DNA from: a bacterium
GTDB lineage: Bacteria > Planctomycetota > Planctomycetia > Isosphaerales > Isosphaeraceae
Reading direction: 5' to 3'
NCBI GenBank assembly: GCA_016125085.1
Contig: WGMM01000012.1
Location: 62,001-126,000 of the forward strand
DNA: 64,000 nucleotides
The position numbers were made by a program, and so were the translations under genes. This document shows, piece after piece, positions 8,207 through 17,621 of the stretch. The first letter of the stretch is position 1, and each line of letters opens with the position of its first letter. The notes under the pieces were generated by a model. It was not told the origin of the DNA. It did no database searches and worked only from the letters and a program-made list of their open reading frames with translations.

Positions 8207-9883
8207 ATGAATCGCACTTTTTCGCGGATATTGTCATCGTTCGTAATGGCCCTGGTGGCTGTACCTGCAGTGGCACATTCCCAGGAATTCGACATCGTCA
8301 TCCGGGGCGGGAAAGTGGTCGACGGCACGGGTAATCCGTGGTTTCGCGCGGATGTCGGCGTCAAAGGCGATCGCGTTGCCGCCATTGGGATCATCCCTGC
8401 TGGAGCCGGCAAGCGTGAGATCGACGCGAAGGGCCTGGTCGTGGCTCCCGGATTCGTCGACATCCATTCCCATTCGGACGACCTGCTGCTCGAGGATGGT
8501 CACGCGCAGAGCAAGATCCGCCAGGGCGTGACGACCGAGATCCTCGGCGAAGGCGATTCGGCCGGGCCGGCGAAGGGCAACCTGCCGCCGCGCTCGATCG
8601 AAGCCCGGGGCAAGACGCACACATGGAAGACGCTCGGCGAATATTTCGACCTGATCGATTCGCTCGGAACGAGCGTGAACGTGGCCAGTTACGTGGGGCT
8701 GGACAACGTCTGGGAGTGTGTCATGGGCAAGTCGCACGCCCGGCCGACGGACGCCCAGATCGACGCCATGGCAGCCCTGGTCGACGAAGCCATGAGCGAA
8801 GGTGCCCTGGGCCTTTCGAGCCTGCTGATGATGCCCCCCGGCTCGCTGGCCACGACGGACGACATCGTGCGGCTGTGCGGGCCCGTGAAGAAGCACGGCG
8901 GCATTTTTTCGTCGCACATTCGCAGCGAGGGGCTGGAGATTTTCCCATCGATCGATCAGGCGATCGCCGTCGGAGAAAAGGCTGGCGTGCCGGTAGATAT
9001 CATCCACCTGAAGATCGCCGACGAAAAGCTCTGGGGCAGGATGGGCGAAGTGGCCGCAAGGTTTCGAGCCGCCCGCGACCGGGGCGTGAACGTGCAGGCC
9101 AACGTTTACCCCTACACTCGCGGCAATAACGACCTGGCCAGTATCATCCCGCCGTGGGCCCATGAAGGCGGCCCGGCGAAGATGGTCGAGCGACTGGGCG
9201 ACGCAGCGACGCGACAGCGGCTCAAGAAGGAGATCACGGAAGGCGTCGAAGGCTGGTACAACCACTACACGGCCGTGGGCGGCGACTGGTCGCGCATGCT
9301 CGTAAGCGGCAAGGGGCCCTATCAGGGGCAGACGATGGACAGCGTCATCGCCGCGAAATCGGCCGGGAAGACGCCGAAGCCCGACCCGCTGGACATCCTT
9401 TTCGACGTGCTCATCGAGCAAAAGGGCTCGGTGCCGACCGTCTACGCCCACCACGAAGAGAAGGACATGAACCTGGCGATGACGCAGCCGTGGTGCTCCA
9501 TCGGCTCGGACGGTTCGGCCTATGCCATCGAAGGCCCGCTGCGCCGGGGCAACCCGCACCCGCGAAATTTCGGCACGTTTCCTCGCGTGCTGGGGCTGTA
9601 TGTGCGTGAACGCGGCCTGCTGACGCTGGAAGAAGGCGTGCGCAAGATGACTTCGGCCAATGCCGCGAAAGTGGGCCTGAAGGACCGCGGCACCCTGAGG
9701 CCAGGGGTCTTTGGTGACATCACGATCTTCGACCCTGCGACGGTCATCGACAAATCGACCTATACAGCCCCGTTCGCCTATAACGAAGGGATCGAATACG
9801 TGATCGTCAACGGCCAGGTCGTGCTGGAGAAAGGCACCCACACCGGAGCGATGCCGGGCCGGGCGCTGCGGCATGGGCGTTAA
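8207..9883 (+). CDS. D-aminoacylase / N-acyl-D-amino-acid deacylase family amidohydrolase, secreted
   Basis: 558-aa metal-dependent amidohydrolase of the D-aminoacylase/dihydroorotase-like class, which removes N-acyl groups from D-amino acids. ATG 8207 has GAGG at 8198-8201 and gives a signal peptide ending in AVAHSQ-EF (about 26). Typical features are the small beta-sandwich start (DIVIRGGKVVDGTGNPWFRADVGV region), the metal motif H87-x-H89 in FVDIHSHSD, the SSHIRSEG block, and DGSAY near the end followed by the KVGLKDRGTLRPG return to the beta-sandwich. Export is common for planctomycete members. The exact substrate is not determinable. It is monocistronic on this strand; MarC converges from the right. 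Confidence 0.9.
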   Translation: MNRTFSRILSSFVMALVAVPAVAHSQEFDIVIRGGKVVDGTGNPWFRADVGVKGDRVAAIGIIPAGAGKREIDAKGLVVAPGFVDIHSHSDDLLLEDGHAQSKIRQGVTTEILGEGDSAGPAKGNLPPRSIEARGKTHTWKTLGEYFDLIDSLGTSVNVASYVGLDNVWECVMGKSHARPTDAQIDAMAALVDEAMSEGALGLSSLLMMPPGSLATTDDIVRLCGPVKKHGGIFSSHIRSEGLEIFPSIDQAIAVGEKAGVPVDIIHLKIADEKLWGRMGEVAARFRAARDRGVNVQANVYPYTRGNNDLASIIPPWAHEGGPAKMVERLGDAATRQRLKKEITEGVEGWYNHYTAVGGDWSRMLVSGKGPYQGQTMDSVIAAKSAGKTPKPDPLDILFDVLIEQKGSVPTVYAHHEEKDMNLAMTQPWCSIGSDGSAYAIEGPLRRGNPHPRNFGTFPRVLGLYVRERGLLTLEEGVRKMTSANAAKVGLKDRGTLRPGVFGDITIFDPATVIDKSTYTAPFAYNEGIEYVIVNGQVVLEKGTHTGAMPGRALRHGR

Positions 9884-10045
9884 TGGGCGGGACTTGGAAT
9901 GAGAGTCCGTTTAAGGAATCGCAACACAAAGTGAGCGATCTGCATTCAGAGCAAATCCGCGCGACACCTTCCTTACGAGCCGGAAGCGTCAGCGACGATC
10001 GCATTTCGAATTGCGAACGGAATTCAGACGTAATCGCTGCCTGTT

Positions 10046-10663
10046 TCAGACATGAAACAGCCCGAGCGACTTGAGCGCCACGACGATCAGGTCCACCGCG
10101 CCGGCGACTTGAACGACGAGCATCACCGCGCCGAAAAGCCGGATCGCCGGGAAGATCAGCGGCACCCGCATGATGGCTTTGGCGAAGTACATCGTGAGGA
10201 AGTCGAGCGCCAGGATGGCGATCAGGGCGATACGGATCGCGCGAAACATGCCGGGCTCATGGGGCGCGACCGACACGAAGATCATCACGGCCGCGACCCC
10301 GGCGGGCGTCACGATCACGGGCGTGGCCAGGGGCGAAAGGGCGATCGCCAGGGGCGAATCGGACTGTACGGCCGGTTCATCCTGATGCGGCGGCGGGAAG
10401 ATCGTCCGCAATGCCGAGATCAGAAGCACCAGCCCGCCGGCGATTTTGAGCGATTCCGGGTGAATGTGATAGCGCGCCAGCGTGCGGCTGGACGTAAGCA
10501 TCAGAAACAGACAGATGATGAAGGCGAAAACGGTGGCCTGAATCGCGGCCTTGCGGGCATAGGCGGGCTCGCGGTCCTTCGTCAGCTTGACGAAGACCGG
10601 CAGGATCTTGATCGGCCCGAGCAGCATGAAGAAGATGGCGAAGATGAAGTGCAGGTGGTCCAT
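10046..10663 (-). CDS. MarC-family integral membrane protein
   Basis: 205-aa inner-membrane protein of the MarC/UPF0056 family (usual length 200-220). The start ATG 10663 gives the standard opening into a first helix (FIFAIFFMLLGPIKILPVF), and the frame upstream is not protein-like. About six hydrophobic segments are seen, with the family hallmark LSPLATPVIVTPAG in the middle, corresponding to the conserved P-x-x-x-G-P loop. The function of the family is unknown; the old link to multiple antibiotic resistance is not supported for most members. An 8-bp inverted repeat CTGTTTCA/TGAAACAG overlaps its stop (10041-10060). It is divergent from ridA. Confidence 0.85.
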   Translation of the reverse strand: MDHLHFIFAIFFMLLGPIKILPVFVKLTKDREPAYARKAAIQATVFAFIICLFLMLTSSRTLARYHIHPESLKIAGGLVLLISALRTIFPPPHQDEPAVQSDSPLAIALSPLATPVIVTPAGVAAVMIFVSVAPHEPGMFRAIRIALIAILALDFLTMYFAKAIMRVPLIFPAIRLFGAVMLVVQVAGAVDLIVVALKSLGLFHV

Positions 10664-10858
10664 GATTCGTGCGGGCCTTCGGGAAAGCTGGGAATCCGGG
10701 AATGATGCCATGCGTTCGGGACGAACCGAAATGGATGCGGGGCTCGCCGGATCGCCCCCTGCGGACTTGCGGATCCGCCTCGTTTCGGGCATGCTGAGGC
10801 CCGGATGAAGGTCCGCTCCTTCGACAATCGAAATCACGCAGAGGAATCATAACAAACC

Positions 10859-11296
10859 ATGACACCGCAAGAAAAAGCCGAATCGCTGGGCGTGAAATTC
10901 ACCAAACAGGAGCCCGGCTATCTGGCGCTCGTCGTCCGCACGGGCAACCTGCTGATCACCTCGGGCCACGTCAGCGACATGAAGGGCAAGCTGGGGGCGG
11001 ACGTCAGCGTGGAAGACGGCAAAAAAGCCGCCCGCGAATGTGCCGAAAAGATTCTGAACTCCGTGTGGAACTTCCACGGCACGATCAACGGCCTGAAGGT
11101 TCTGAAGCTGCTGGGCTGCGTGAATTCGACCCTGGAATTCCATGAGCAGCACCTGGTGATCAACGGCTGCAGCGACCTGCTGCACGAGATCTACGGCAAG
11201 ACGACTGACGGCTACCACGCCCGCAGCGCCCTGGGCTTCGCCCAGATCCCGACCGGCTCGGCCGTGGAAGTCGAAGCGATCTTCGAAATCAAGTGA
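10859..11296 (+). CDS. RidA-family protein (enamine/imine deaminase, YjgF/L-PSP superfamily)
   Basis: 145-aa cytosolic protein of the RidA superfamily, in the YjgH-like subgroup with the long N-terminus and the KVINGASDLL-type block (here HLVINGCSDLL). Family landmarks are GNLLITSGHVS near 30-40, GKKAARECAEK, LGCVNS and the C-terminal HARSALGFAQIPTGSAVEVEAIFEI. Archetypal RidA has an Arg that binds the carboxylate of 2-aminoacrylate; here HARSA provides the equivalent Arg. The actual reaction of this subgroup is not established. It lies upstream of a secreted alpha/beta hydrolase, with a weak ribosome site before ATG 10859. Confidence 0.88.
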   Translation: MTPQEKAESLGVKFTKQEPGYLALVVRTGNLLITSGHVSDMKGKLGADVSVEDGKKAARECAEKILNSVWNFHGTINGLKVLKLLGCVNSTLEFHEQHLVINGCSDLLHEIYGKTTDGYHARSALGFAQIPTGSAVEVEAIFEIK

Positions 11297-11428
11297 TTTA
11301 TGACGGTCCGGTTCGGGCGTGGTGTGCGGCAAAAGCAGCCGTGCCACGCCGCCGGCCCGATCGTCTCCGCTTCATTCCTGCATTCGTTCGCAAGTGATTT
11401 CCGGTACGAATCGATCGGAGAACCGGCA

Positions 11429-12331
11429 GTGATCCGTAACATCGCGTTTTCGCTGACGATCCTGACGTTTGCCGCTTGCACCTGCGTGGCTCAGCAAGTC
11501 GCGAAGCAGGCAGAAGAGCCGCCCGGAAAGTCTTATGTCTACACCACCTCCGGCGGCAAGCCGCGACATCTGGAAATCTACTTTCCGCCGGGACACGACC
11601 CGGCGAAAACGCGAGTGCCGGGGCTGATCCTCTTCCACGGCGGCGGCTGGAGCGGGGGCACTCCTGAGCAGTTCCGCGCGGCATGCGCCTATTTCGCCAG
11701 TCGTGGCATGGTCGCCGCGACGGCCGAATATCGCATGTTGACCAAAGACGAAGCTGCGAAACTGCCGAAGGGCGAATCCCGCAAGCGAGTCTGCGTCGAC
11801 GACGCCCGCAGCGCCATACGCTGGTTCGAAAGCCATGCCGGCGAACTGGGTGTCGACCCCGCGAAGATCGTCACCGGCGGCGGTTCGGCGGGCGGCCATG
11901 TGAGCGTGCTGGCGACGACGAATGCGGGACAGGCAGGTCATCAAGGACCGGACACCAGCGTCGTCGCCTATCTGCTATTCAACCCCGCCTTTACGGCGGA
12001 CGACGCCGCGGACCCGGAAATCGACGCGATCCAGCATGCCCGCCCCGGTTTTCCGCCAGCGATCGTGTTCTTCGGCACCGATGACCGCTGGAAATCGGGC
12101 TGGGACGCGCTTCTCGACAAGCACCGATCGCTCGGAAACGCGAAAATCCAGGTCATGCTGGCTGAAGGGCAGCCCCACGGATTTTTCAATCGCGAGCCCT
12201 GGCGCACGCTGACATTGATCGAAGCCGACCGGTTTCTCGTCAAGTTGGGCCTGCTTTCCGGTGAGCCCGGCAAAAGCCCGCCAGAGGGTGAGGCCAGGCT
12301 CGTTCCCGAGAAAAAAACCGTCGCCCCGTGA
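11429..12331 (+). CDS. Secreted alpha/beta hydrolase (carbohydrate/carboxyl-esterase-like)
   Basis: 300-aa exported esterase/lipase-like hydrolase. I chose GTG 11429 because GGAG (11417-11420) sits 8 nt before it and the protein then begins with a signal peptide (ending TCVA-QQ at 21). The oxyanion loop HGGGW (70-74) and nucleophile GGGSAGG (S153) place it in the hormone-sensitive-lipase-like class, with D in FFGTDDRW and H in GQPHGF as the rest of the triad. It is followed after 17 nt by a sulfatase gene, so the pair is probably cotranscribed. That would fit removal of esters and sulfates from the same polysaccharide, which is inference only. Confidence 0.87.
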   Translation: MIRNIAFSLTILTFAACTCVAQQVAKQAEEPPGKSYVYTTSGGKPRHLEIYFPPGHDPAKTRVPGLILFHGGGWSGGTPEQFRAACAYFASRGMVAATAEYRMLTKDEAAKLPKGESRKRVCVDDARSAIRWFESHAGELGVDPAKIVTGGGSAGGHVSVLATTNAGQAGHQGPDTSVVAYLLFNPAFTADDAADPEIDAIQHARPGFPPAIVFFGTDDRWKSGWDALLDKHRSLGNAKIQVMLAEGQPHGFFNREPWRTLTLIEADRFLVKLGLLSGEPGKSPPEGEARLVPEKKTVAP

Positions 12332-12348
12332 TCGAAAGAGCGATCGTC

Positions 12349-14052
12349 ATGAAATCTCATCTCAGGTTTTTCGGCCGATCGGATGCGAACCGCTCGAAAA
12401 CCGATGGGCCCGGCGAAGCTTCAGGCAGAAGTAGCGGCAGATTTCGCTTTCGATTCGAAGTCCTGTGCCTACTTTTCCTGGCCTTTCATGCGATCGCGAC
12501 GGTAGCTTCTGCTGCTGAGCCGCGCAAGCCGAACGTCGTCGTCATCCTGGCCGACGATCTCGGCTATGGCGACGTGCAGGCCTATAACCCTCAACGCGGC
12601 AAGACTCCTACGCCCCACATCGACCGCCTCGCCAGCCAGGGCATGCGGTTCACCGACGCCCATTCCTCATCGGGCGTGTGTTCGCCTTCGCGCTATGCCC
12701 TTCTGACAGGCCGGTATCACTGGCGCACGTCGCTGCAGACCGGCATCGTGGGTGTCTGGGGCAAGCCCCTGATCGCTCCGGGCAGGCTGACGATCGGCTC
12801 GCTGGCTCAAAGCGAAGGTTATCGCACGGCCTGCATCGGCAAGTGGCACCTGGGGCGAGACTGGCCGATTTCCAACGAGAATCGCAAGTACTTCACCGGC
12901 TTCGGGCCGAATTTCACCGGCGTTACGGACGCTCACCGAGCTGCCTGGGCCGAGACGTTCGCCAAGCCGATCCCGGGCGGGCCGACGACCCGGGGCTTCG
13001 ACACTTATTTCGGCACGGACGTGCCCAACTGGCCGCCATACTGCTTCATCGCCGATGACCGCGCCGTGGGCACGCCCAGCGAGCTACTGCCGGCCGCGAT
13101 GCTGGGCAACAACCAGGGCAGCCTGCCGGGCCCCGCCCTGCCCGGCTGGAAGTTCGAACCGATCCTGCCCAGGCTGATCGACGAAGCCAGCCGGTTCGTG
13201 CGCGGCTCAGTCGAGTCGAAACGCCCGTTTCTGCTGTATCTGCCGCTGACGACTCCGCACACGCCGTTGGCCGTGAACGAGAAGTGGCAGGGCAAAAGCG
13301 GCCTGGAAAACGCCGCGGCCGATCTGATCATGGAAACTGACGACGCCGTCGGCCAGATTCTCGCGACGATCGCCGCTTGCGGCATCGAAAACGACACGCT
13401 CGTCATCTTCACCAGCGACAACGGCTTCGCCCGGTACGTCGGTGCGCAGGATCTGGAGCGGCGCGGCCACTTCCCCAGCGGGCCTCTGCGGGGCTACAAG
13501 ATGGACGTCTACGAGGGCGGCCACCGTGTGCCGTTCATCGTGCGCTGGCCCGGCGTGGTCAAGCCCGGCACTGTCTCCGGGCAGCTCGTGCACCATGCCG
13601 ACCTGATCGCGACTCTGGCCGAAATCTGGGGCCGAAGCTTGCCCGACGACGCCGGTGAGGACAGCTTCAGCCTGATGCCGCTTTTCGAGGGCCGCGACAC
13701 ACCGGTGCGGAGATATGCCGTAAGCTGTGCCTCGACCGGTATTCCCGGGTTCCGCGATGGGCAATGGAAGCTGATTCCGGCCCCTGAAGGCGAATCGGCC
13801 CGCAATTCGCCCGTGCAGCTTTATGACCTCGCGACGGACCTGGGAGAAACGCAAAACCTGGCGGCCCAACAGCCGGAACGGGTCGAAGCGATGCAGGCTG
13901 CATTCGCGAAGATCATCGAATCGGGCCGAAGCACACCGGGTGCGGACCAGAAGAACGACGTCGAAGTCATTCGATACCCGCGACCTCGAGCGGTGCAGGC
14001 GAAGACAAAAGATGGCCGTCCGAAATCGGCTGCGAAGCGAAAAAGCCCATGA
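12349..14052 (+). CDS. Secreted type I sulfatase (arylsulfatase family)
   Basis: 567-aa sulfatase. The core begins at PNVVVILADDLGYGD (61-75) with metal ligands D69 and D70. The formylglycine motif is C111-S-P-S-R115, the Cys type needing FGE or anSME maturation. A second metal set is SDNGF, and GKWHLG is present. ATG 12349 gives a long basic leader (1-38), then a hydrophobic segment and an ASA-AE cleavage site (55-56); a GTG at 12328 overlapping the previous stop is the alternative. It lies 17 nt after a secreted esterase. The tail after 545 is rich in K and P. The substrate is unknown; planctomycetes carry many such enzymes for sulfated polysaccharides. Confidence 0.93.
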   Translation: MKSHLRFFGRSDANRSKTDGPGEASGRSSGRFRFRFEVLCLLFLAFHAIATVASAAEPRKPNVVVILADDLGYGDVQAYNPQRGKTPTPHIDRLASQGMRFTDAHSSSGVCSPSRYALLTGRYHWRTSLQTGIVGVWGKPLIAPGRLTIGSLAQSEGYRTACIGKWHLGRDWPISNENRKYFTGFGPNFTGVTDAHRAAWAETFAKPIPGGPTTRGFDTYFGTDVPNWPPYCFIADDRAVGTPSELLPAAMLGNNQGSLPGPALPGWKFEPILPRLIDEASRFVRGSVESKRPFLLYLPLTTPHTPLAVNEKWQGKSGLENAAADLIMETDDAVGQILATIAACGIENDTLVIFTSDNGFARYVGAQDLERRGHFPSGPLRGYKMDVYEGGHRVPFIVRWPGVVKPGTVSGQLVHHADLIATLAEIWGRSLPDDAGEDSFSLMPLFEGRDTPVRRYAVSCASTGIPGFRDGQWKLIPAPEGESARNSPVQLYDLATDLGETQNLAAQQPERVEAMQAAFAKIIESGRSTPGADQKNDVEVIRYPRPRAVQAKTKDGRPKSAAKRKSP

Positions 14053-14295
14053 CCGGCGGGGCCGATACGCCCGGTTTCCCGTTGCGAATCCCGGCGATCC
14101 TCGAAATTTGCCCACGCCGCGAATCGATTCGGAATGGAGTTCGAAGGATCGATCAGGCCGACTCGCCATATCTTCGGAATCGGAGGGAAAACTGCATACG
14201 ATTCAAGCAATTTGACGGTTTTTTCGACATACACTGACCCTTTTTTCGCCACAAGGGTCTTGTCTTCATGGAATTTTTGTGTCAATTTGTTGACC

Positions 14296-15531
14296 ATGGT
14301 CACTGTGCTCTCCACACAAAATTCGCGTACGCAATCGGCCTTCGAGACTTCGATGTCCACCCTTCCCGGCGTGATCGGGACGAGCCCCGCGATGCAGGAG
14401 GTGGCCAGGATCACCCGGCAGGTCGCTCCCAGTCGGGCATGCGTTCTGCTACTGGGCGAAACGGGCACGGGCAAGGAACTGATCGCGCGGGCGCTGCATG
14501 ATCTCGGCCCCCGGCGCAGCGGCCCTTATATCCGCGTGAATTGCGGAGCGCTGAGCGAAAGCCTGCTGGAGAGCGAGCTTTTCGGCCACGTCAAAGGTTC
14601 GTTCACCGGTGCCACCGACAACCGCACCGGCCGCTTCGAAGCCGCCCACACCGGCAGCCTGTTTCTGGACGAAATCAACAGCACTTCCCCAAAACTTCAG
14701 GTGAAGCTGCTGCGGGTGCTGCAGGAAGGCGAATTCGAACGGGTGGGCGACATCCGCACCGTGAAGGTGGACACGCGCGTGATCGCCGCCACCAATCGTG
14801 ACCTGCGTGAAGAAGTCGGCGCCGAACGGTTCCGCGAAGACCTTTACTATCGCCTGAACGTCGTGCCGATCGTTCTGCCCGCCTTGCGCGAGCGGCGCGA
14901 GGACATCCCGATCCTGCTCGAATACTTCCTCAAACGCTACGCCGCACTAAACATGCGCCCCGTACCCGCGATCGGGGCCGAGGCGCTGCGGCTGCTTGTG
15001 GAATACGACTGGCCCGGCAACGTGCGCGAGCTTCAGAACTTCGCCGAGCGGGCCGTCATTCTGGCTTCGGACAGCGAACTGACCGTCGCGGAATTGCCGC
15101 CGGAGATCCGGGCCGAGTCCGTGCCCGCCAATTTCGCACGCTGGCCCTCCGTCGGCCAGGTCGCCGCCCGGGCACATGCCGAAGCCGCATCGACGGAAAG
15201 GGCACGCCATTTCGCCGCGGCGAGCTTGACGAGCCTTGAGCCGAAAACGCCCCAGCCAGGCCGCAATTTCGACATGATGTCTTCCGAACTCGTGCGAGTC
15301 GGCGTGGGCATGGCCCCGCCGACATGCTCCGACCTCTACGAACGGATCGTCGGCCAGGTCGAAAACGAGCTGATTCGCCACGTCATGCAGCTTTGCGACA
15401 ATGTCCAGATCAAGGCGGCCGCCCGGCTCGGCATCAACCGCAACACGCTGCACAAGAAAATCCAGGAAATGAAGCTGGAACAATCCGGCGGCGAAACCAT
15501 TCCCGACGACTTCGACTCACCCGCGGAGTGA
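14296..15531 (+). CDS. Sigma-54-dependent transcriptional activator without a receiver domain
   Basis: 411-aa bacterial enhancer-binding protein. It consists of a short N-terminus, an AAA+ domain (about 23-260) and a Fis-type helix-turn-helix at the C-terminus ([17 protein letters not shown]). Walker A is GETGTGKE (54-61), the sigma-54 contact loop is GSFTGA (101-106, instead of GAFTGA), and Walker B is SLFLDEIN. There is no phosphoacceptor or ligand domain, so activity may be controlled by expression or by a partner protein. A roughly 80-residue linker rich in A and S separates ATPase from HTH. The start is uncertain: ATG 14296 is taken, ATG 14353 also fits, and the frame is open back to 14134. 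The target genes are unknown; the protease gene lies next downstream. Confidence 0.88.
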   Translation: MVTVLSTQNSRTQSAFETSMSTLPGVIGTSPAMQEVARITRQVAPSRACVLLLGETGTGKELIARALHDLGPRRSGPYIRVNCGALSESLLESELFGHVKGSFTGATDNRTGRFEAAHTGSLFLDEINSTSPKLQVKLLRVLQEGEFERVGDIRTVKVDTRVIAATNRDLREEVGAERFREDLYYRLNVVPIVLPALRERREDIPILLEYFLKRYAALNMRPVPAIGAEALRLLVEYDWPGNVRELQNFAERAVILASDSELTVAELPPEIRAESVPANFARWPSVGQVAARAHAEAASTERARHFAAASLTSLEPKTPQPGRNFDMMSSELVRVGVGMAPPTCSDLYERIVGQVENELIRHVMQLCDNVQIKAAARLGINRNTLHKKIQEMKLEQSGGETIPDDFDSPAE

Positions 15532-15759
15532 ATCGTCAACGTCGCCCGAACCTGCTTTGCCTGAAGAGAATCGACTGAACCCGGGCACTGGTTCCGTAAA
15601 CGCAACCTCAAAATCCAAAAATCCGGAAGAATCGTTAAGTCTTACCTATCTTGTGACGATAACTCTTTCAGATGGCATGCGATCCGGTTTCCGGGGGGGA
15701 GGCGGCGCGGCGATCGACGGGCCGGCCTTCAGGCTGGCGATGCGCAGGGATGTTGTGTC

Positions 15760-17466
15760 ATGCTCGGAATCGGCAGAAAACCGCTCCGCCATTGTGCGAA
15801 GCCTCAACAGAGCCGATCGTTCGGATTGTCGGCCGAGCGCCTTGATGACCGCGTCATGCCCGTCGTGGCGGCCTTCAGCGTGCCCCAGGCACTTCCGCCC
15901 AGCAAGAACTGGGCCGGCGTGGTCGCCCTGAAGCAGAACCCGAACGACGCCGTGGGGGCGACAGGCACTCTGTTGCCGGGTGGCCAGTTCATCCTGACGG
16001 CGGCCCACGTGATCGACGCCAATGGCGACAAAACGCCTGATGCTGACAACTATTACGTCAATTTCGACCTGCCCGGCAAGCGTGTGCAGATGGTGGTGCC
16101 GAGCAACCGGATCGCCATCAACCCGCAATGGCAGGGCGCGACCGAAGGGGGCTTCAAGAACGGCCATGACCTTGCCGTGATGAAGCTTTCGGGCATCGCC
16201 CCCTGGGGCAGCGGCCCAGGGCGGCTGAGCTTCGAAATCTACGACGGCCCGGCGATCCCCTCGGGGGCCCCGATGCCCACGAATCGAATGAACATCGTGG
16301 GATACGGCTATGTGGGCGATGGCTACATCGGCCAGAATTCGAGCCCGAACCCGAACCAGATTTCGTCGACGGTGCAGACGCTGATGCTGCCGCCCACGGC
16401 GACCGGCGCCTTCAGCCTTCGTAACCCCACGACGAAGACCAGCATCCGCCTGAACGCCAACGGGCTGACGGCCGACGTGGTGCAGAAGGCCATCGTCGGC
16501 CTGGATCCGACAGGCTTTCAGGACGTGCAGGTGGTGCAGCGGCTGCAGAAGGGCGACCCCAGCTTCGGATCGTTCGACATCGTCTTCCGCCAGGTCGATA
16601 CCAGCCGATACCAGCACGGCAACGTGCCGGCACTCCAGTTCAGCCGGCAGTCAGGGTTCCGCACCGGCTCCCAGGGCAGCCAGTACCGCACCGGCATGGC
16701 CCGCCCCGCGTTTCCGACGGTACTGGGCTCGAAGCAGAACGCATCGACTTATTTCAACGTGTCGCCGCCCGACATGCCCAGCTCGTTCGTCACCCAGCTC
16801 GCCGCCAGCCCGCAGCTTGCCATTCTGGGCGAAGCCGATTCGGGTGGCCCGGCCATGTACAAGAAGCAGATCGCGGGCGTGGCCTCGTTCTACACCGGCA
16901 ATTCGCAGTTCGGCGATTATTCGGGCTGGTCTGACCTGGCCGCGGACATGACCTGGCTCAAGAACGTCACCCAGCCGGGCGGGCACGTGATCCTTGACCT
17001 GTCCACGCAGCCGGTCACCATCGGCAATTCGGTCGACTATGTCACCGTCGCTTTCAATTCGACCAACGGCAATATGCAAATCCTGGTGCACGGGCGGCAG
17101 ATCTACAAGGCCGCGGCGTCAACGGTCTCGTCCGTCCAGATCGTCTCACGCGGCGTTCCCACGCAGTTCCGGCTGGTCGGCAGCCCGCCTTTCACGGTGA
17201 ATAACGTGCCCAGCTCGCAACCGGGCTTCATCCAGCGGGTGGAGAACGTGAACATCATCGGGCAGACGGCGACTTCGCCCGCCGTGGTGATCGCCCGCAG
17301 CCTGCCCGGAGCCAGCCACGTACCCTCGGCCCAGTCAAACGAGTCGTCGGTTTCGAAAGTTATGGGTTCCATTTCGAATATGGCGAACTCAGCCGTGAAA
17401 TCTGCCAAAAACTCGCTGAACTCATTGGCCGGCAAGGCGAAGAAGCAGTGGCAGCGTTGGTTTTGA
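15760..17466 (+). CDS. Trypsin-like serine protease with embedded extra domain and LExR-type N-terminus
   Basis: 568-aa protein. ATG 15760 has GGGA 9 nt upstream. The N-terminal box ERLDDRVMP (26-34) follows a basic leader, matching the planctomycete LEPR-XLL style. The chymotrypsin-fold triad is readable: H83 in LTAAHV, D137 in GHDLAV and S361 in EADSGGPAM (A replaces the usual G before DSGGP). Between D and S, residues about 212-280 form an inserted unit (GAFSLRN, a T/N-rich strand, ADVVQKAIVGL, a final FDIVF strand). This resembles a beta-sandwich repeat seen in large surface proteins. After 380 come a beta-rich domain and a Lys/Ser/Asn-rich tail. Probably extracellular. Confidence 0.85.
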   Translation: MLGIGRKPLRHCAKPQQSRSFGLSAERLDDRVMPVVAAFSVPQALPPSKNWAGVVALKQNPNDAVGATGTLLPGGQFILTAAHVIDANGDKTPDADNYYVNFDLPGKRVQMVVPSNRIAINPQWQGATEGGFKNGHDLAVMKLSGIAPWGSGPGRLSFEIYDGPAIPSGAPMPTNRMNIVGYGYVGDGYIGQNSSPNPNQISSTVQTLMLPPTATGAFSLRNPTTKTSIRLNANGLTADVVQKAIVGLDPTGFQDVQVVQRLQKGDPSFGSFDIVFRQVDTSRYQHGNVPALQFSRQSGFRTGSQGSQYRTGMARPAFPTVLGSKQNASTYFNVSPPDMPSSFVTQLAASPQLAILGEADSGGPAMYKKQIAGVASFYTGNSQFGDYSGWSDLAADMTWLKNVTQPGGHVILDLSTQPVTIGNSVDYVTVAFNSTNGNMQILVHGRQIYKAAASTVSSVQIVSRGVPTQFRLVGSPPFTVNNVPSSQPGFIQRVENVNIIGQTATSPAVVIARSLPGASHVPSAQSNESSVSKVMGSISNMANSAVKSAKNSLNSLAGKAKKQWQRWF

Positions 17467-17579
17467 GCGAGCGGCTCGGATCGTATGCCGCCGAAGGCGT
17501 TTCGAATCCCGGATAAAGATGCTGGTCAATTTCCTTCCTGGAATTGATGTGCGAGCCCATGGCGACCGGAAACTATGAA

Positions 17580-17608
17580 ATTCCCGGGCGAAACGATCAC
17601 CCGGGAAT
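17580..17608. terminator. Convergent-junction hairpin
   Basis: Perfect 9-bp inverted repeat ATTCCCGGG / CCCGGGAAT with an 11-nt loop, between the converging protease gene (stop 17466) and the long surface-protein gene (stop 17622). No strong T-run on either side, but the position suits a bidirectional terminator. Confidence 0.6.
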
Positions 17609-17621
17609 CTGAGTCAGGTCT

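Noticed and set aside
10041-10060. Hairpin CTGTTTCA/TGAAACAG at the marC end.
   Set aside because: It overlaps the last codons and is not followed by a T-run; mentioned in the gene entry but not called as a terminator.
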